Shown: positions 23,419 through 34,549, counted from the stretch's first letter. The stretch: DNA of 64,000 bases from Mantamonas sphyraenae (GCA_026936335.1 JAPMXV010000054.1:1-64000), one strand, 5' to 3'. Program-made: numbers and translations. Notes: generated by a model not told the origin, from the sequence alone.

Positions 23419-25029
23419 TCACTCCTCCTCCACACGTTGCCTCTTCTCCACCTCTGCTTCCTCCTCCTCTTCCACCTCATCTCTCCCTCGCTTCCTCGTC
23501 TCCCCTGACCTCCCCACAGCGACCCTTGCCGGTGCAGCACCCCTCCCCACCCACCCAATCACCCTCTCCATCACCTCATCTGGAAGCGTCACCCACCCTT
23601 CCCACCCTCCCTCCTCCACATACTCCTCCATCCCACCACACTCAAACATCACCTCCCTCTCCTCCCCATTCATCACCAATGCCACCTCCATCGCCTCCTC
23701 CACCAATCCACCCCATCCAATCCAATGCCACGCCTTCCTCCACCCTACCTTCCGCACCATCTCTTCCGTCCTCATCCTCGGCTTGGCACCCCATCCCCGC
23801 AACACCTCCACAATCTCATCATCCCCATCCTCAACTGCTCGCTCCAGCGCCGTGGTCCTTCCGTGCTCCCCTGCAAACGTGTCCATAGGCACACCCCACT
23901 CCTTCAACGCAGCCATCCTCTCCACATTTCCACACTCCACAAACTCCTCGTGCTGCTCCTTGTTCCTCTCCAAAAGCGACTCCAAAGTGTCATTGCGGAA
24001 GCCCATGATGTCCCAGCACGATCGATTGCCTTGCATTGCCGTTGCCAATGCTGCTGCTACTTCGTCCCGATTCTGTTGTCGCTGAGGTACAGTATCTGCA
24101 AGCTGCTGTTCTCCCTCAGCGCCTGCGCCAGTGCTGTTGCACCTTCTTCGCCAACGCCGGTACCGGTGAGGTCCAGATTCTGCAAGCTGCGGTTAACACT
24201 CAGCGCCTGCGCAAGTGCAGCTGCTCCTTCTGCCCCGATGCGATTGCTGTCGAGTTGCAGAATCTGAACGCTGCTGTCCTCCCTCAATCCCTGCGCAAGT
24301 GCGGCTGCTCCTTCTGCCCCGATGCTGTTTGCGCCGAGGAGTAGTGTCCGCAAGCTGCTGTTCTCCCTCAGTGCCTGCGCGAGTGCAGCTGCGCCTTCGT
24401 TGCCGATGTCGTTGCCAAAGAGGTCCAGTGTTCGCAAGCTGCTGTTCTCACTCAGTGCTTGCGCCAGTGCCGTTGCTCCATCTGCCCCGATCCCGTTGAC
24501 GCTGAGGTTCAGTATCCGCAAACTTGTGTTCGTCCCCAGCGCCTTGGCCAGTGCTGCTGCCCCTTCTGCCCCGATCCCGTTGGCGCTGAGATTCAGTCTC
24601 TGCAAGCTGCTGTTCCCACCCAGTGCCTGCGCCAGTGCTGCTGCGCCTTCTGCCCCGATGCTGTTGTTGTAGAGATTCAGTGTCTGCAGGCTGCTGTTTA
24701 AACAAAGTGCCTGCGCCAGTGCGGCTGCCCCTTCTGCCCCGATGCTGTTGTTGCAGAGATTCAGTGTCTGCAAACTTGTGTTCGTCCCCAGCGCCTTGGC
24801 CAGTGCTACTGTCCAATAACCTCCGAGGTTCGCGAATTCAATACTCATCATCTGTGCTCCACCTGTCAGCACACACTCCATTTTTGCGCTTCATCCTTTT
24901 CCTGACGTGCCAAACATCCCTCTGCGTCCAGTCGCAACCCACCTCTCCCACTGCCTCCAGTGCGCTACAAATCCGTTCATGATCCCCGCCATTCAGCAAA
25001 TTGCGCCACTCGTTCCTCGACCAGTTCAT
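23419..25029 (-). CDS. L3: LRR/ankyrin/LPDEV family protein, one-base frame break
   Basis: Exon 1 is 25029-24943 (29 residues, MNWSRNEWRNLLNGGDHERI...). A 91-nt phase-0 intron (GTGGGT...CACAG, 24942-24852) follows, then exon 2. About nine 28-residue LRRs lead to an ankyrin pair (EFVECGNVERMAALKEWGVP), the WHWIGWGG/LPDEVMERV module and a charged tail (RKRGRDEVEEEEEAEVEKRQ). Near 24063 one G is missing: IGTK-stop replaces the IG(D)E expected from paralogs, and the frame resumes as ALATAMQGNRSCW. With one base restored it would be about 506 residues. It is either a young pseudogene or a sequencing error. Confidence 0.7.
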
Positions 25030-25174
25030 ATCGTCTGCGTTGCCCGTTGTGAGCGCGTGAGCACCACCTTTCCCTCCCCTCCCTTCCGCCGCCGCCCTCC
25101 TCCTCCCTCTCCACCACCACTCCATCCCACACGTCCTCTGTCCACCCCACTCCACCTACATTGCGACCCTGCGA

Positions 25175-25189
25175 GAATGTGACAGCTCC
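25175..25189 (-). promoter_or_regulatory. Conserved upstream element, second class (L3)
   Basis: This is identical to the element at 23144-23158 and sits 146-160 bp upstream of the L3 start codon. The similarity extends over about 65 bp on both sides. Confidence 0.35.
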
Positions 25190-25410
25190 AAGATGCGTTG
25201 CCTCCTGCTGCGCTTGCACCCCGCCCACTCCCTTCCCCCCTCCCTCCCGCTCCCTCCAATTCCAACAAAGTCACCCCTCCCCTCTCCACCTCCCCTGAAC
25301 TCTAATCTCGCCCCCTATCCCCTCAAAAGCACGTCCATTCCACCTGTCGATCACCCACCACCAGCCACTGTTCACTCCTCCTCCACACCTGTTTGAGAGG
25401 TGTACCCACC

Positions 25411-25467
25411 CAGTGCACACTGCCGGATGAGGTGATAAACAGGGTCTTCGGATGGATCGGAAAGACA
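25411..25467 (+). pseudogene. Fragment of the LPDEV module on the plus strand
   Basis: The translation QCTLPDEVINRVFGWIGK matches the end of the family C-terminal module (WVTLPDEVMERVIGWVGRG). It is isolated between the flank of L3 and the start of L4. It has the same strand as L4, so it may be the end of a lost gene that preceded L4. Confidence 0.65.
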
Positions 25468-25601
25468 TTGCCCCACACGTGACCAACCTGAACGTGCTGC
25501 CGATTTTTCGCGTTCAGCCGGTGCGTGGAATGGAGTTGAAGCGGAGAGCAGATGGGCAGCAGCGTGTGAGATCAGCTCACATGAAATACCGTCCAGACAC
25601 A

Positions 25602-27380
25602 ATGACCACACAGGGGGCAGTCGACTGGACCACCCTGTTGCGCGACGGCGACGAGAAGCAGATTTGTTCCGCGTTGGAGGCTGCAGGAAAGGCAAGGCGA
25701 GGAAACGAGAGCGTGCAATGGCCGTGCCGAGCTGCTGACACGCGTCGTCAAAACCAGGAATTGGATCTTGCGCAAAGACGTGTCGAAAAGTCTGCCGCGG
25801 CCACAGATGTGTTGGACGCTTTTCACAACAGAATCGGTGTCCACGAAGCAGGCGCACTGGCCAAAGCACTGGAGGCGAACACAACCATCCAAACACTGGA
25901 CTTGTCTTTGCAAAGCACATGCGATGACGGAGCGGTGGCATTGGCCGCCGCACTGGCAACAAACACGTGTTTGCGCACACTGAATCTGAAAGGCAACTGC
26001 ATAGGGGCCGAGGGGACAGCTGCACTTGCCCAAGGATTGTCACAGAATACTTCTTTGCAGGGATTGCATCTTGGGGCGAACAGCATTGGCGCAGAAGGAG
26101 CTGCTGCACTTGCACAGGCTTTGGTTGTGAGTGTGCATCTGACCTCACTGGACCTCACCAACTGCGACATCGGCACCCGTGGGGCGTGCGCACTGGCCGT
26201 TGCACTGGAAGAGAATCACGGGTTGTGCACACTAAACCTCAACCACAACAACATCGGCCCAAGAGGAGCAACCGCGTTGGCCACCGCCGCTGTGGCACGG
26301 ACCTGCAGCTTGGAGATGCTCACGCTCGGCGACAACGTGGTCGGCGCAGACGGAGCAGCAGCCATGGCCAACGCATTGCGTGGAAACCACTGTTTGCAGA
26401 CACTGGACCTCAGCGCCAACTGGATCGGGGCAGAAGGGGCTGCAGCACTGGCCAAGGGGCTGCAAGGAAACACCAGCCTGCAGGAGCTCAACCTCGATCG
26501 CAACGCCATCGTCTCGGAAGGAGCCACAGTGCTGGCCGAAGCGCTGGAGGGAAGCAGCAGTTTGCAGACGCTGACACTGGGGAGAAACGGAATCGGGCCG
26601 GAAGGGGCCGCGGCTCTGGCCAGGGCACTGCAGAAGAACGTCAGCTTGCACACACTGGACCTGAACAACAACAGCGTCGGAGAGCATGGGACCACAGTGC
26701 TGGCCGAAGCGCTGGAGGGAAGCAGCAGTTTGCAGACGCTGAAACTTGTCAGGAACGGCGTCGGCCCGGACGGGGCCGTGGCTCTGGCCAGAGCTTTGGA
26801 GAGGAACCGCAGCCTGCAGAGACTGTTCCTGCGAAACAATAGAATGGGTGCACAGGGGGCAAAGGCGCTGGCCGAGGCACTGGAGGAGAACAGGAGCTGC
26901 TGGGAAATCGACGGCATCGGGCAGAGTGCGACCACAGCAAGAAATCGTGACATGGCCCATTCGTTCGTGATGAGTGCTGGACGAGGAGATGCCAAGGCGA
27001 TGGAGGAGCTGCTGGCTTGGGGGGTGTCTGTGGACACGTGTGCAGGGGATGGAGGAGGCAAGGAGGAGACTGCGTTGGTGAGTGCTGTGCGACGCGAGGA
27101 TGAGGCAGTGGTCGAGTTGTTGCGAGCGTGGGGTGCGAAGCCGAGGATGGAAACGGTAAAGATGGTGAGGGAGGGAGGGTGGAGGAAGGCGTGGCATTGG
27201 ATTGGATGGGGTTGTGTGATGGATGTGGCGATGGAGACGGCGCTGGTGATGAATGGGGAGGAGAGGGAGGTGATGTTTGCGTGTGGTGGCATGGGAGGGT
27301 ATGAGGCGACGTGTGATTGGTGGACGGTGCCGGATGAGCTGATGGAGAGGGTGTTGGAGTGGCTGGCCAAGGGAGCGTGA
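25602..27380 (+). CDS. L4: LRR/ankyrin/LPDEV family protein on the plus strand
   Basis: I choose the ATG at 25602 because MTTQGAVDWTTLLRDGDEK aligns with the short first exons of the paralogs; an upstream in-frame ATG at 25452 has no counterpart. As one exon it gives 592 residues. However, 25692-25757 sits exactly where the paralogs have their phase-0 intron. It begins AG/GCAAGG, ends CCAG and is 66 nt (22 codons) without a stop, so it may be a GC-AG intron; splicing would give 570 residues. About thirteen LRRs of 28 residues follow, then an ankyrin pair (SFVMSAGRGDAKAMEELLAW), WHWIGWG and WWTVPDELMERVLEWLAKG. It is the most diverged member with an intact frame apart from L5 and L8. Confidence 0.8.
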   Translation: MTTQGAVDWTTLLRDGDEKQICSALEAAGKARRGNESVQWPCRAADTRRQNQELDLAQRRVEKSAAATDVLDAFHNRIGVHEAGALAKALEANTTIQTLDLSLQSTCDDGAVALAAALATNTCLRTLNLKGNCIGAEGTAALAQGLSQNTSLQGLHLGANSIGAEGAAALAQALVVSVHLTSLDLTNCDIGTRGACALAVALEENHGLCTLNLNHNNIGPRGATALATAAVARTCSLEMLTLGDNVVGADGAAAMANALRGNHCLQTLDLSANWIGAEGAAALAKGLQGNTSLQELNLDRNAIVSEGATVLAEALEGSSSLQTLTLGRNGIGPEGAAALARALQKNVSLHTLDLNNNSVGEHGTTVLAEALEGSSSLQTLKLVRNGVGPDGAVALARALERNRSLQRLFLRNNRMGAQGAKALAEALEENRSCWEIDGIGQSATTARNRDMAHSFVMSAGRGDAKAMEELLAWGVSVDTCAGDGGGKEETALVSAVRREDEAVVELLRAWGAKPRMETVKMVREGGWRKAWHWIGWGCVMDVAMETALVMNGEEREVMFACGGMGGYEATCDWWTVPDELMERVLEWLAKGA

Positions 27381-27599
27381 GCCAAGTGACATCATTGGAA
27401 CGCATTGCACCTTCAATTCTTCTCCCCTTTCTTTATCACTCACCCTCCTTTTTCGCCCTGCTGCTCCCCGTGCTCCTCCCCGCCTGCTGTGTCCACACTT
27501 TGGTGCCATCATCGCCCGTTCACATTTGGTTGTCCATGCTTTGCATTCCCCATCCAACCCGTCACGTAAACACTGCCATCGGCGCCAACCACAACGCCC

Positions 27600-29640
27600 T
27601 TGCCCCCCCCCCCCCCGGTCGTCACTCCATGTGCCCCACACCCGAGTCAACAATTGATTCCCATCAAAACCACACATCTCCGTTGTCCAAATGCACTTGG
27701 CCGTCCAGCGTGCCACACACACACACACTGCTGTGCGGTTGGTCGCATCGCAAGCCACGGCGGCTTGTAGCATCCGCAAATGAATGAATGTGCCCTCACA
27801 CGCGGGTCCACGCCTTGGTCAGCACCAAATCCTTGTCGCCCACATTAGCTTGGCCATCACACCGCCTGGTACGTGCGTCCAGAGACGTACCCATCCATGG
27901 CTACGACAGGGTCCCCATGTCCAGCCTCCCAGGGTACTGGGTGTTCACCAGCGTCCCGTCTGTGCCACGTTCCTGGACAACGACAGGGAGAGACGCCGTC
28001 GGACTCTGTGCCCAGCTGGTCGTAGCTCATTGCGACAGTGCCCACGTTGCCATTGCTTCGAATGCCCACTGCTGCACCACGCAGGTTGGATTGCCGACCA
28101 ATGAACCCACCCACAGCACATGTGCTGTGTGTCCGAGTCCCATCATCATCACCAAACACTGCCCCTCGACTGGTCACTCCCTCCCGGCCATTGCCTCCCT
28201 TGAGAGGAGTCCACCCATCCGCCACAGATGCACTGTCTGCCACAGCGCTGACCCTTTGCCCACTTGGCACCCACCCGCACATGCCACTGCGTCGTACCCC
28301 CTTTGTCGACACCCCGAGTGGCCAGTCCGTCCGACCGTGGTTCACCCGCGGGTCCTCCACTGCAATCGATTCGGCTGCAACCAGCACACTGCTCCATGCC
28401 ACTTGCCACACCATAGCCCGCAACTCGCACCAAGATAGCACACGTCGTTCTGTCCCTTGGCCGATCCTGGGCCAGTCACGACCAAATCCGCCAGCCTCCA
28501 TGGCACAACCCCCCCCCCCAAAGGAACCCGCCTCGCTGGCAGTAATGCCCCACTCCTGCCTCCAGCTCTTTGCTCTCGTTGCTCTCTTCCACAGCGTTTG
28601 CACACATTGTCCTGTTGCCCAGCGTGTGTGGGTTGCCATCCACAGAGGCGATCGCAAAGCCAGTGCCATACACGTCGTCGTCACCGTCCACAACGACGCC
28701 GTACCCAAAGACGTGTCGTGTGCGCCCGCACCGATGCCCCAAAGACGCGTCCACACCCTTGGCCCCGTCTGCACTCCACTTGGTCAGGATCATGGTCTGC
28801 AGCTGTCCGCGTGGTTGTCTCTGCCTCCAGTGCACCTCCACCTTCAGACCCATGTGACAACACACACGCTTCCCATGTGTGTGTGAGATCGACCGCACCA
28901 CCCATTCCCCTTCCCGCAGTCATTGCTGCTGATGCCCCCATTTTGCTTCGTCCACACGAATGTTCCATTTGCTCGCCCACTTGTTCACAACGATATCGAG
29001 GCCACCGCCATCGGTGTGTGCCGTCTGTGACCCGGAGCTCTGCACGGCGACGCTTGCACCCTGCTCATGATGGGTGCTGCTTCCCCATGGTCGCATCCAC
29101 ACCCGGCTGCCATCCTTTGCATCAGTCTTGCTCGGGAACACGTCGTCCAGTCCAACGTGCTTTGTGTCCTTGCAAACTGCCCCGAGTGAGCCCCGTTGCT
29201 TCCTCTTCTCCCGAGATGCAAACCTGTCGATCCACCCCCACTGTTGGGTACACCCTCTCGTCCCGTTCGGCATCCAGCGGAAGCACGATAATGGTTGGTA
29301 CCCGTCCCTGGAAAGGAAAGCCCGTCCACTGGACCATAGGTGTGTCCACGTTGCTGGCATCCCGAAGCCCCGCAGCGTTTCTCCTCAGAGCCCCTCGTCG
29401 GGCTCTGTCCATGTCCAGGCTCCCTCCGCCGCGTGTCCACACATGCCAACCATACAGTTCAAGGCCAGTGCAAAGAGACGAGAAGATTTCCCTCGTTTGA
29501 TCATTGTTTGGCTGCCCTGCGCGCCTGCGTCAGTGTTGTCTTCTTCCACATCGCCGCACAACCCTCCAACACAAACCCACCAAAGCAACTCCAACGATAG
29601 ACTGAATCGCATTGGATGCACGTATCGCCACGCGTGGACC
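27600..29640 (-). pseudogene. Second decayed locus, possibly lectin-like repeats
   Basis: Minus-strand peptide-like segments shift between frames: GTLDGQVHLDNGDVWF near 27700, YGVVVDGDDDVYGTGFAIAS near 28690-28630, and VQWTGFPFQGRVPTIIVLPL near 29330. The segments are beta-rich with recurring Trp-Asp-Gly motifs (TMILTKWSADG), as in the decayed gene at 13.35-18.7 kb, but I cannot assign a family. No frame stays open over a credible domain. Poly-C runs at about 27607 and 28510 interrupt it. The stretch 27381-27600 is intergenic, with nothing recognised. Confidence 0.35.
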
Positions 29641-29664
29641 TGTGCACTTCAGCATGGTGTGGTG

Positions 29665-31020
29665 TCACAGATGGCCGATCCACGTTGCCACACGTTCCAT
29701 CACCTCGTCTGGAACGGTGCTCCACAGGGCCGTGGGAACATACCCTTCCATCCCTCCTGCTTCAAACATCACATCCCGCTCCTCAGCGTTCATGGCCAGG
29801 ACGACTTCCAATGCGGTGTCTTGCTCCACGGTGCCCAACACCCAATGCCACGGTTTCCGCCATTCCCAGTTTGAACCCCCGATCGACTTTGTGAATGCAT
29901 ACGTCGCCTGTGCCCCCCAATGCCTCAGTTGTGCAACCACATCATCCTGTCTGGCTTCCATGGCCAGCTGCAAGGCGGTTTGCCCGTGCTCGCCTGCCCG
30001 AGCGTCCACAGCGACACCCCACTCTCTCAACTCGCCCATGGTGGCAATATCGCCACGCTGTGCAGCCTTTGTAAACTTCCTCGCTTGTGTCAAGTTGAAC
30101 ACCCTCTTGCAGCAGTCGATGCGCAAGCAAGTCGTGTTGTTGGTCAAAGCAGTCGTCAATTCCGTTTGCCCCAAGTCGTTGATGGGATTCTTGGCCAGAT
30201 CAAGAATCTGCAGAGTGCTGTTTGAATGCAGGGCTGTGGCGATGGCGATGGCTCCGTCGTCATCGATGCTGTTGTGGTAGAGATTCAGAGACTGCAGGGT
30301 GCTATTTGCCAACAGAGCAGTGGCCAATGCAACAGCGCCTTTGCATTCGATGTGGTTGTGGGCGAGTGAAAGGTCTGTCAGCCTGACGTTGTGTGTGAGC
30401 GCTGCAGCGAGGGCCTCTGCGCCTTGGCAGCTGATTTGGTTGTGGGTGAGTGTCAAGATGCACAGAGAAGTGTTTGCAGAAATCCAACTGGCCAACGAGG
30501 CGGCAAAGGCGTCGCCAACGGTGTTGAAGGCGACGTTTAGCTCTTTCAGCGTGTTGTTTGCATCCAGACGGAACGACTCGTTTGCGAGGTTGGTTTTCAG
30601 GAGACTGAGGGAGAGCAGAGAGTTGTTGTGGTTCAACGACTCGATGATTGCAATGCATCCTATGCTTTCGATGACATTGCTGTTCAACTTTAGCGTGTGG
30701 ACGGTTGTGTTGGCGGTGAGGGCCTTGGCAAGGGCGGTTGCGCCGTGATGGCCTACACCGCTCCGTGTGAGGTCCAGGACTTGGAGGGTGGTGTTTCCGG
30801 CAATGCCAAAAGATGCCAAAGAGGCGATTTGGGTGTCTGTGAGCTGCCATTGCCGCAGTGAGAGCGACTTGAGAGCGGGGGTGGGGTGGAGGCGAGTCAG
30901 GGCAGGTCCTTGCGCAGCAGCAAGGGGGAATGCGATTCAGCGTACTTTCCCAGCGTGTGTCAGTGCCTCTTCAATAGACCATGGGTCGGAGGGGGAATCC
31001 AGCAGGTGATTCCAGTCCAT
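29665..31020 (-). CDS. L5: diverged LRR/ankyrin/LPDEV family protein
   Basis: Exon 1 is 31020-30946 (25 residues: MDWNHLLDSPSD...). A 78-nt phase-0 intron (GTACGC...CTCAAG, 30945-30868) with a clear pyrimidine tract follows, then exon 2 to 29665, giving 425 residues. About eight LRRs (for example LTHNQISCQGAEALAAAL) precede an ankyrin pair (FTKAAQRGDIATMGELREWG) and the module WRKPWHWVLG / ERDVMFEAGGMEGY / WSTVPDEVMERVATWIG. It keeps the family architecture at much lower identity than L1-L3, so it is an older lineage. The frame is intact. Confidence 0.8.
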
Positions 31021-31097
31021 GGTGGTTGGTTTGGGTGCGCAAAGGACGCAGGGAAGACTTTGCGCAGACACAAACCCAGTGGTGTTCATTCCCCACC

Positions 31098-31700
31098 TCA
31101 CCCAGCCACCACGGCCCACCCAATCACCCTCTCCATCACCTCATCCGGCAGTGTTACCCACTGTGCAGTCGGTTCGTACGCATCCATCCCTCCACATTCA
31201 AACATCACCTCCCTCTCCTCCGCATTCATCACCAATGCCACCTCCATCGCCTCATCCACCTGTCCACCCCATCCAATGCGTTGACCATCTCCTGGTTGCT
31301 GAGGGATGGGTCTGCGCCGTTGGAGACAAGCAACTGACAACTTCGGGGTGGTTGAGACGGGCAGCCACACTGAGTGCGGTCCACCCTCCGATTGGTAGCA
31401 TTCACATCGGCTCCACTCTCCATCAGCTTGTTCACTGTGCCCATGTGAACCCTTGCAATGCTGCAAGCGTCAGTGCTGTCCACCCGTCCTTTCCGGTCGC
31501 ATTCACATCGCCTCCACACTCAATCAGCTTGACAACTGTCTCCGTGTGTCTGTTGTCCGCTGCAAGCATCAATGCAGTTACCCCGTCATCCCTGGCAGCA
31601 TTCACATCCCCTCCACATTCAATCAACTTGCTCACAATCGCCGTGTGTCCTTTCAATGCTGCGAGCATCAGTGCAGTCCACCCCCTCCTTCCCAGCAGCA
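31098..31700 (-). pseudogene. Decayed ankyrin tail and second C-terminal module downstream of L6
   Basis: After L6 leaves frame near 31695 (one extra G in a G-run), ankyrin repeats continue in other frames: GWTALMLAALKGHTAIVSKL, then VNKLMESGADVNATN, then WTALSVAARLNHPEVV. The last piece, WGGQVDEAMEVALVMNAEER through WVTLPDEVMERVIGW, is a full second copy of the family C-terminal module ending near 31098. At least three indels separate the pieces. This shows the ankyrin block was inserted or fused between two module copies. Confidence 0.75.
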
Positions 31701-34465
31701 TTCCCGTCCGCTCCACATTCAATCAGCTTGCCCACCGTCTCCGTGTGTCCGTTCTGTGCTGCAATCATCAATGCAGTCAGCCCGTGCTCCTTCGCGGCAT
31801 TAACGTCGGCTCCACATTCAATCAGCTTGCCCACAGTCTCCGTGTGTCCGTTCTCTGCTGCTATCATCAATGCAGTCCACCCCTTCTCCTTCGCAGCATT
31901 CACTTCCGCTCCACATTCAATCAGCTTGCTCACAATCGCTGTGTGTCCTTTCAATGCTGCGAGCATCAGTGCAGTCCACCCCCCCTTCCCAGCAGCATTC
32001 ACATCGCCTCCACATTCAATCAGCTTGCCCACAGTCTCCGTGTGACCGTTCTGCGCTGCAAACAGTAATGCAGTTACCCCGTCATCCCTGGCAGCATTCA
32101 TATCGCCTCCACTTTCAATCAGTTTTTCCACTGTCACCGTATGTCCTTTCTCTGCTGCACTGATCACTGCAGTCGCTCCGTTCTCCTTCGTGGCATTCAC
32201 ATCGCCCCCACACTCAATCAGCTTGCTCACAGTCTCCGTGTGTCCGTTCTGCGCTGCTATCATCAATGCAGTCAGCCCGTCCTTCAAAGCAGCATTCACA
32301 TCGCCTCCACATTCAATCAGTAGTCCCACTGTCTCCGTGTGTCCGATCTCTGCTGCAAGCATCAATGCAGTCCACCCGTCCTTCAAAGCAGCATTCACAT
32401 CGCCTCCACACTCAATCAGTAGTCCCACTGTCTCCGTGTGTCCGTTCTCTGCTGCGAGCATCAATGCAGTCCATCCCTTCTCCTTCGCAGCATTCACCTC
32501 CGCTCCACATTCAATCAGCTTGCCCACTGTCTCCGTGTGACCATTCTCTGCTGCAAGCATCAATGCAGTCCACCCATCCTTTTCGGCAGCATTCACATCC
32601 CCTCCACATTCAATCAGCTTGCCCACTGTCTCCGTGTGTCCGTTCTCTGCTGCAAGCATCAATGCAGTCTCCCCGACCTCCTTCGCAGCATTCACGTCTT
32701 CGCCAAGCCCAACCAGCTGCTCCACCTCCCTCGTCCATCCATTACCCGCTACTACCATCATCAGCGTCTCCCCTTTGTCCCCTCTCCACTGAATCCTTTC
32801 CATCCTCCCGACTGCCATCATCAGCTCCAACACCTCCAACCCAGCTTCTGCCACTCCCCTCCCAACCCACTGCACCACCCTCTCCATCACCTCATCCGGC
32901 AGAGTCACCCACCCATCCCACCCTCTCTCCTCCACATACTCATCCATCCCCCCACACTCAAACATCGCCTCCCTCTCCTCCCCGTTCATCACCAACGCCA
33001 CCTCCATCGCCTCATCCACCTGCTCACCCCATCCAATCCAATGCCACGCCTTCCTCCACCCTGCCTCTCTCACCATATCCACCGTTTTCACCCTCGGCCT
33101 CGCACCCCACTCCCGCAACACCTCTACAACCTCCTCATCCCCACCCTTCACAGCTCTCTCCAGCGCATTCACCGTCCCCCCTTCTCCTGCAAACGTGTCC
33201 ACAGGCACACCCCACGTTCTCAACGCAGCCATCTTCTCCACACCCCCACACTCCACAAACGCCACATGCTTCTCCGTGTTTCTCTCCAGCAGTGACTGCA
33301 ACGCGTCATTGAGAACGCCGGCGATTTTCCAGCACGACCGATTCACATTCATCGCCTGAGCAAGTGTTGCTGCTCCTTCGTCCCCGATGCTGTTGAACCC
33401 AAGTTCCAGTGTCTGCAAGGTGCTGTTCTCACGCAGTGCCCGCCCCAGTGCTGCTGCTCCTTCGTCCCCGATGCTGTTGCCTAAGAGGTCAAGCGACTGC
33501 AAGCTGCTGTTCTCACTCAATGCCTGCCCCAGTGTTGCTGCTCCTTCAACCCCAATTCCGTTCCAGCTGAGGTCCAGTGTCTGCAAGCCGATGTTCCCAC
33601 TCAGTGCCAGCGCCAGCACAGATGCTCCTTCTACCCCGATGCCGTTGCTCCTGAGTTTCAGTGTCTGCAAGCTGCTATTCTCATTCAACCCCTGCGCCAG
33701 TGCTGCTGCTCCTTCCGCCCCGATGCCGTTCAAGCTGAGGTCCAGTGTCTGCAAGCAGATGTTCCCACCCAGTGCCAGCGCCAGCGCTGCTGCTCCGTCG
33801 TACCCGATGCTGTTGCTGTTGAGGTCCAGTGTCTGCAAGCTGTTGTTCTCATTCAGTGCCTGCCCCAGTGCTGCTGCTCCGTCGTACCTTATGCCGGTTT
33901 TGGTGAGGTCCAGTGTCTGCAAGCTTCTGTTCTTACTCAGTGCCTGCCCCAGCACAGATGCTCCTTCGTACCCGATGCTGTTGTTTCTGAGGCTCAGTGT
34001 CTGCAAGCTTCTGTTCTCATTCAGTGCCTGTGCAAATGCCGCCGCTCCTTCTTCCCCAATGCCGTTGTTCCCGAGGTGCAGTGTCTGCAAGCTGCTGTTC
34101 TCCCTCAGTGCCTTTGCCAGCGCTGCTGCTCCTTCGTCCCCGATGGTGTTGTCATCGAGGTCCAGTGTCCGCAAGCTGCGATTCTCAGCCAGCGCCTTGG
34201 CCAGCGCAACTGCTTCTTTGTCTCCCAGCTCCACACTTGCAAGGTCCAACTCCTGTGTGCGAGGTGTCAACACACGTCCCTCTTTGCCCTCCCTGCACCC
34301 ATTGTGCGACGATCAAAACGTCGCGCTCAAAAAGCCCGGCTCCCTCTCACGCCAACGTACCCTTCCCTGAGCCTCCAAAGCATCCACAATCCGCTCATGC
34401 TCCCCACTCTGCAACAATGTCACCAATTCATCACTTCCCAGGCCCATGCTCCTGTGATCTGCCAT
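31619..34465 (-). CDS. L6: LRR protein fused to a long ankyrin array
   Basis: Exon 1 is 34465-34361 (35 residues, MADHRSMGLGSDELVTLLQS...). A 108-nt phase-0 intron (GTACGT...CACACAG, 34360-34253) follows, and exon 2 ends at 31619, giving 912 residues. About eleven LRRs of 28 residues lead to the usual ankyrin pair and module (HWIGWGEQVDEAME, WVTLPDEVMERVVQWVGRG). Unlike its paralogs it then continues: a linker (MMAVGRMERIQWRGDKGETL) and about 11 canonical 33-residue ankyrin repeats (GWTALMLAAENGHTETVGKL) follow. The last repeat runs out of frame at an extra G near 31695, so the true end may have been further downstream. A TAGGGTAGGCA element lies 85-98 bp upstream. Confidence 0.78.
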
Positions 34466-34549
34466 GAGCGTCAGCTTCGCGCTTCCCTCTCTGCCCAACA
34501 TTCTTCTCCAATCTCCCACACCCACGCATGCCCCCTATGACCCCGCCCA

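Larger units (their letters stand above)
25030..25601. other. Intergenic: shared upstream region of divergent L3 and L4
   Basis: No complete gene lies here. It holds the conserved upstream element of L3 (25175-25189), a stretch near 25320-25390 similar to the 3' flanks of L1 and L3, and a plus-strand fragment of the family C-terminal module at 25411-25467. In-frame ATGs at 25452 and later could extend L4 upstream, but paralogs do not support that. Confidence 0.5.

Noticed and set aside
31019-32068. Plus-strand frame of about 350 codons opposite the ankyrin array
   Set aside because: It is the complement of ankyrin repeats in L6 and its tail; coding evidence is on the minus strand.
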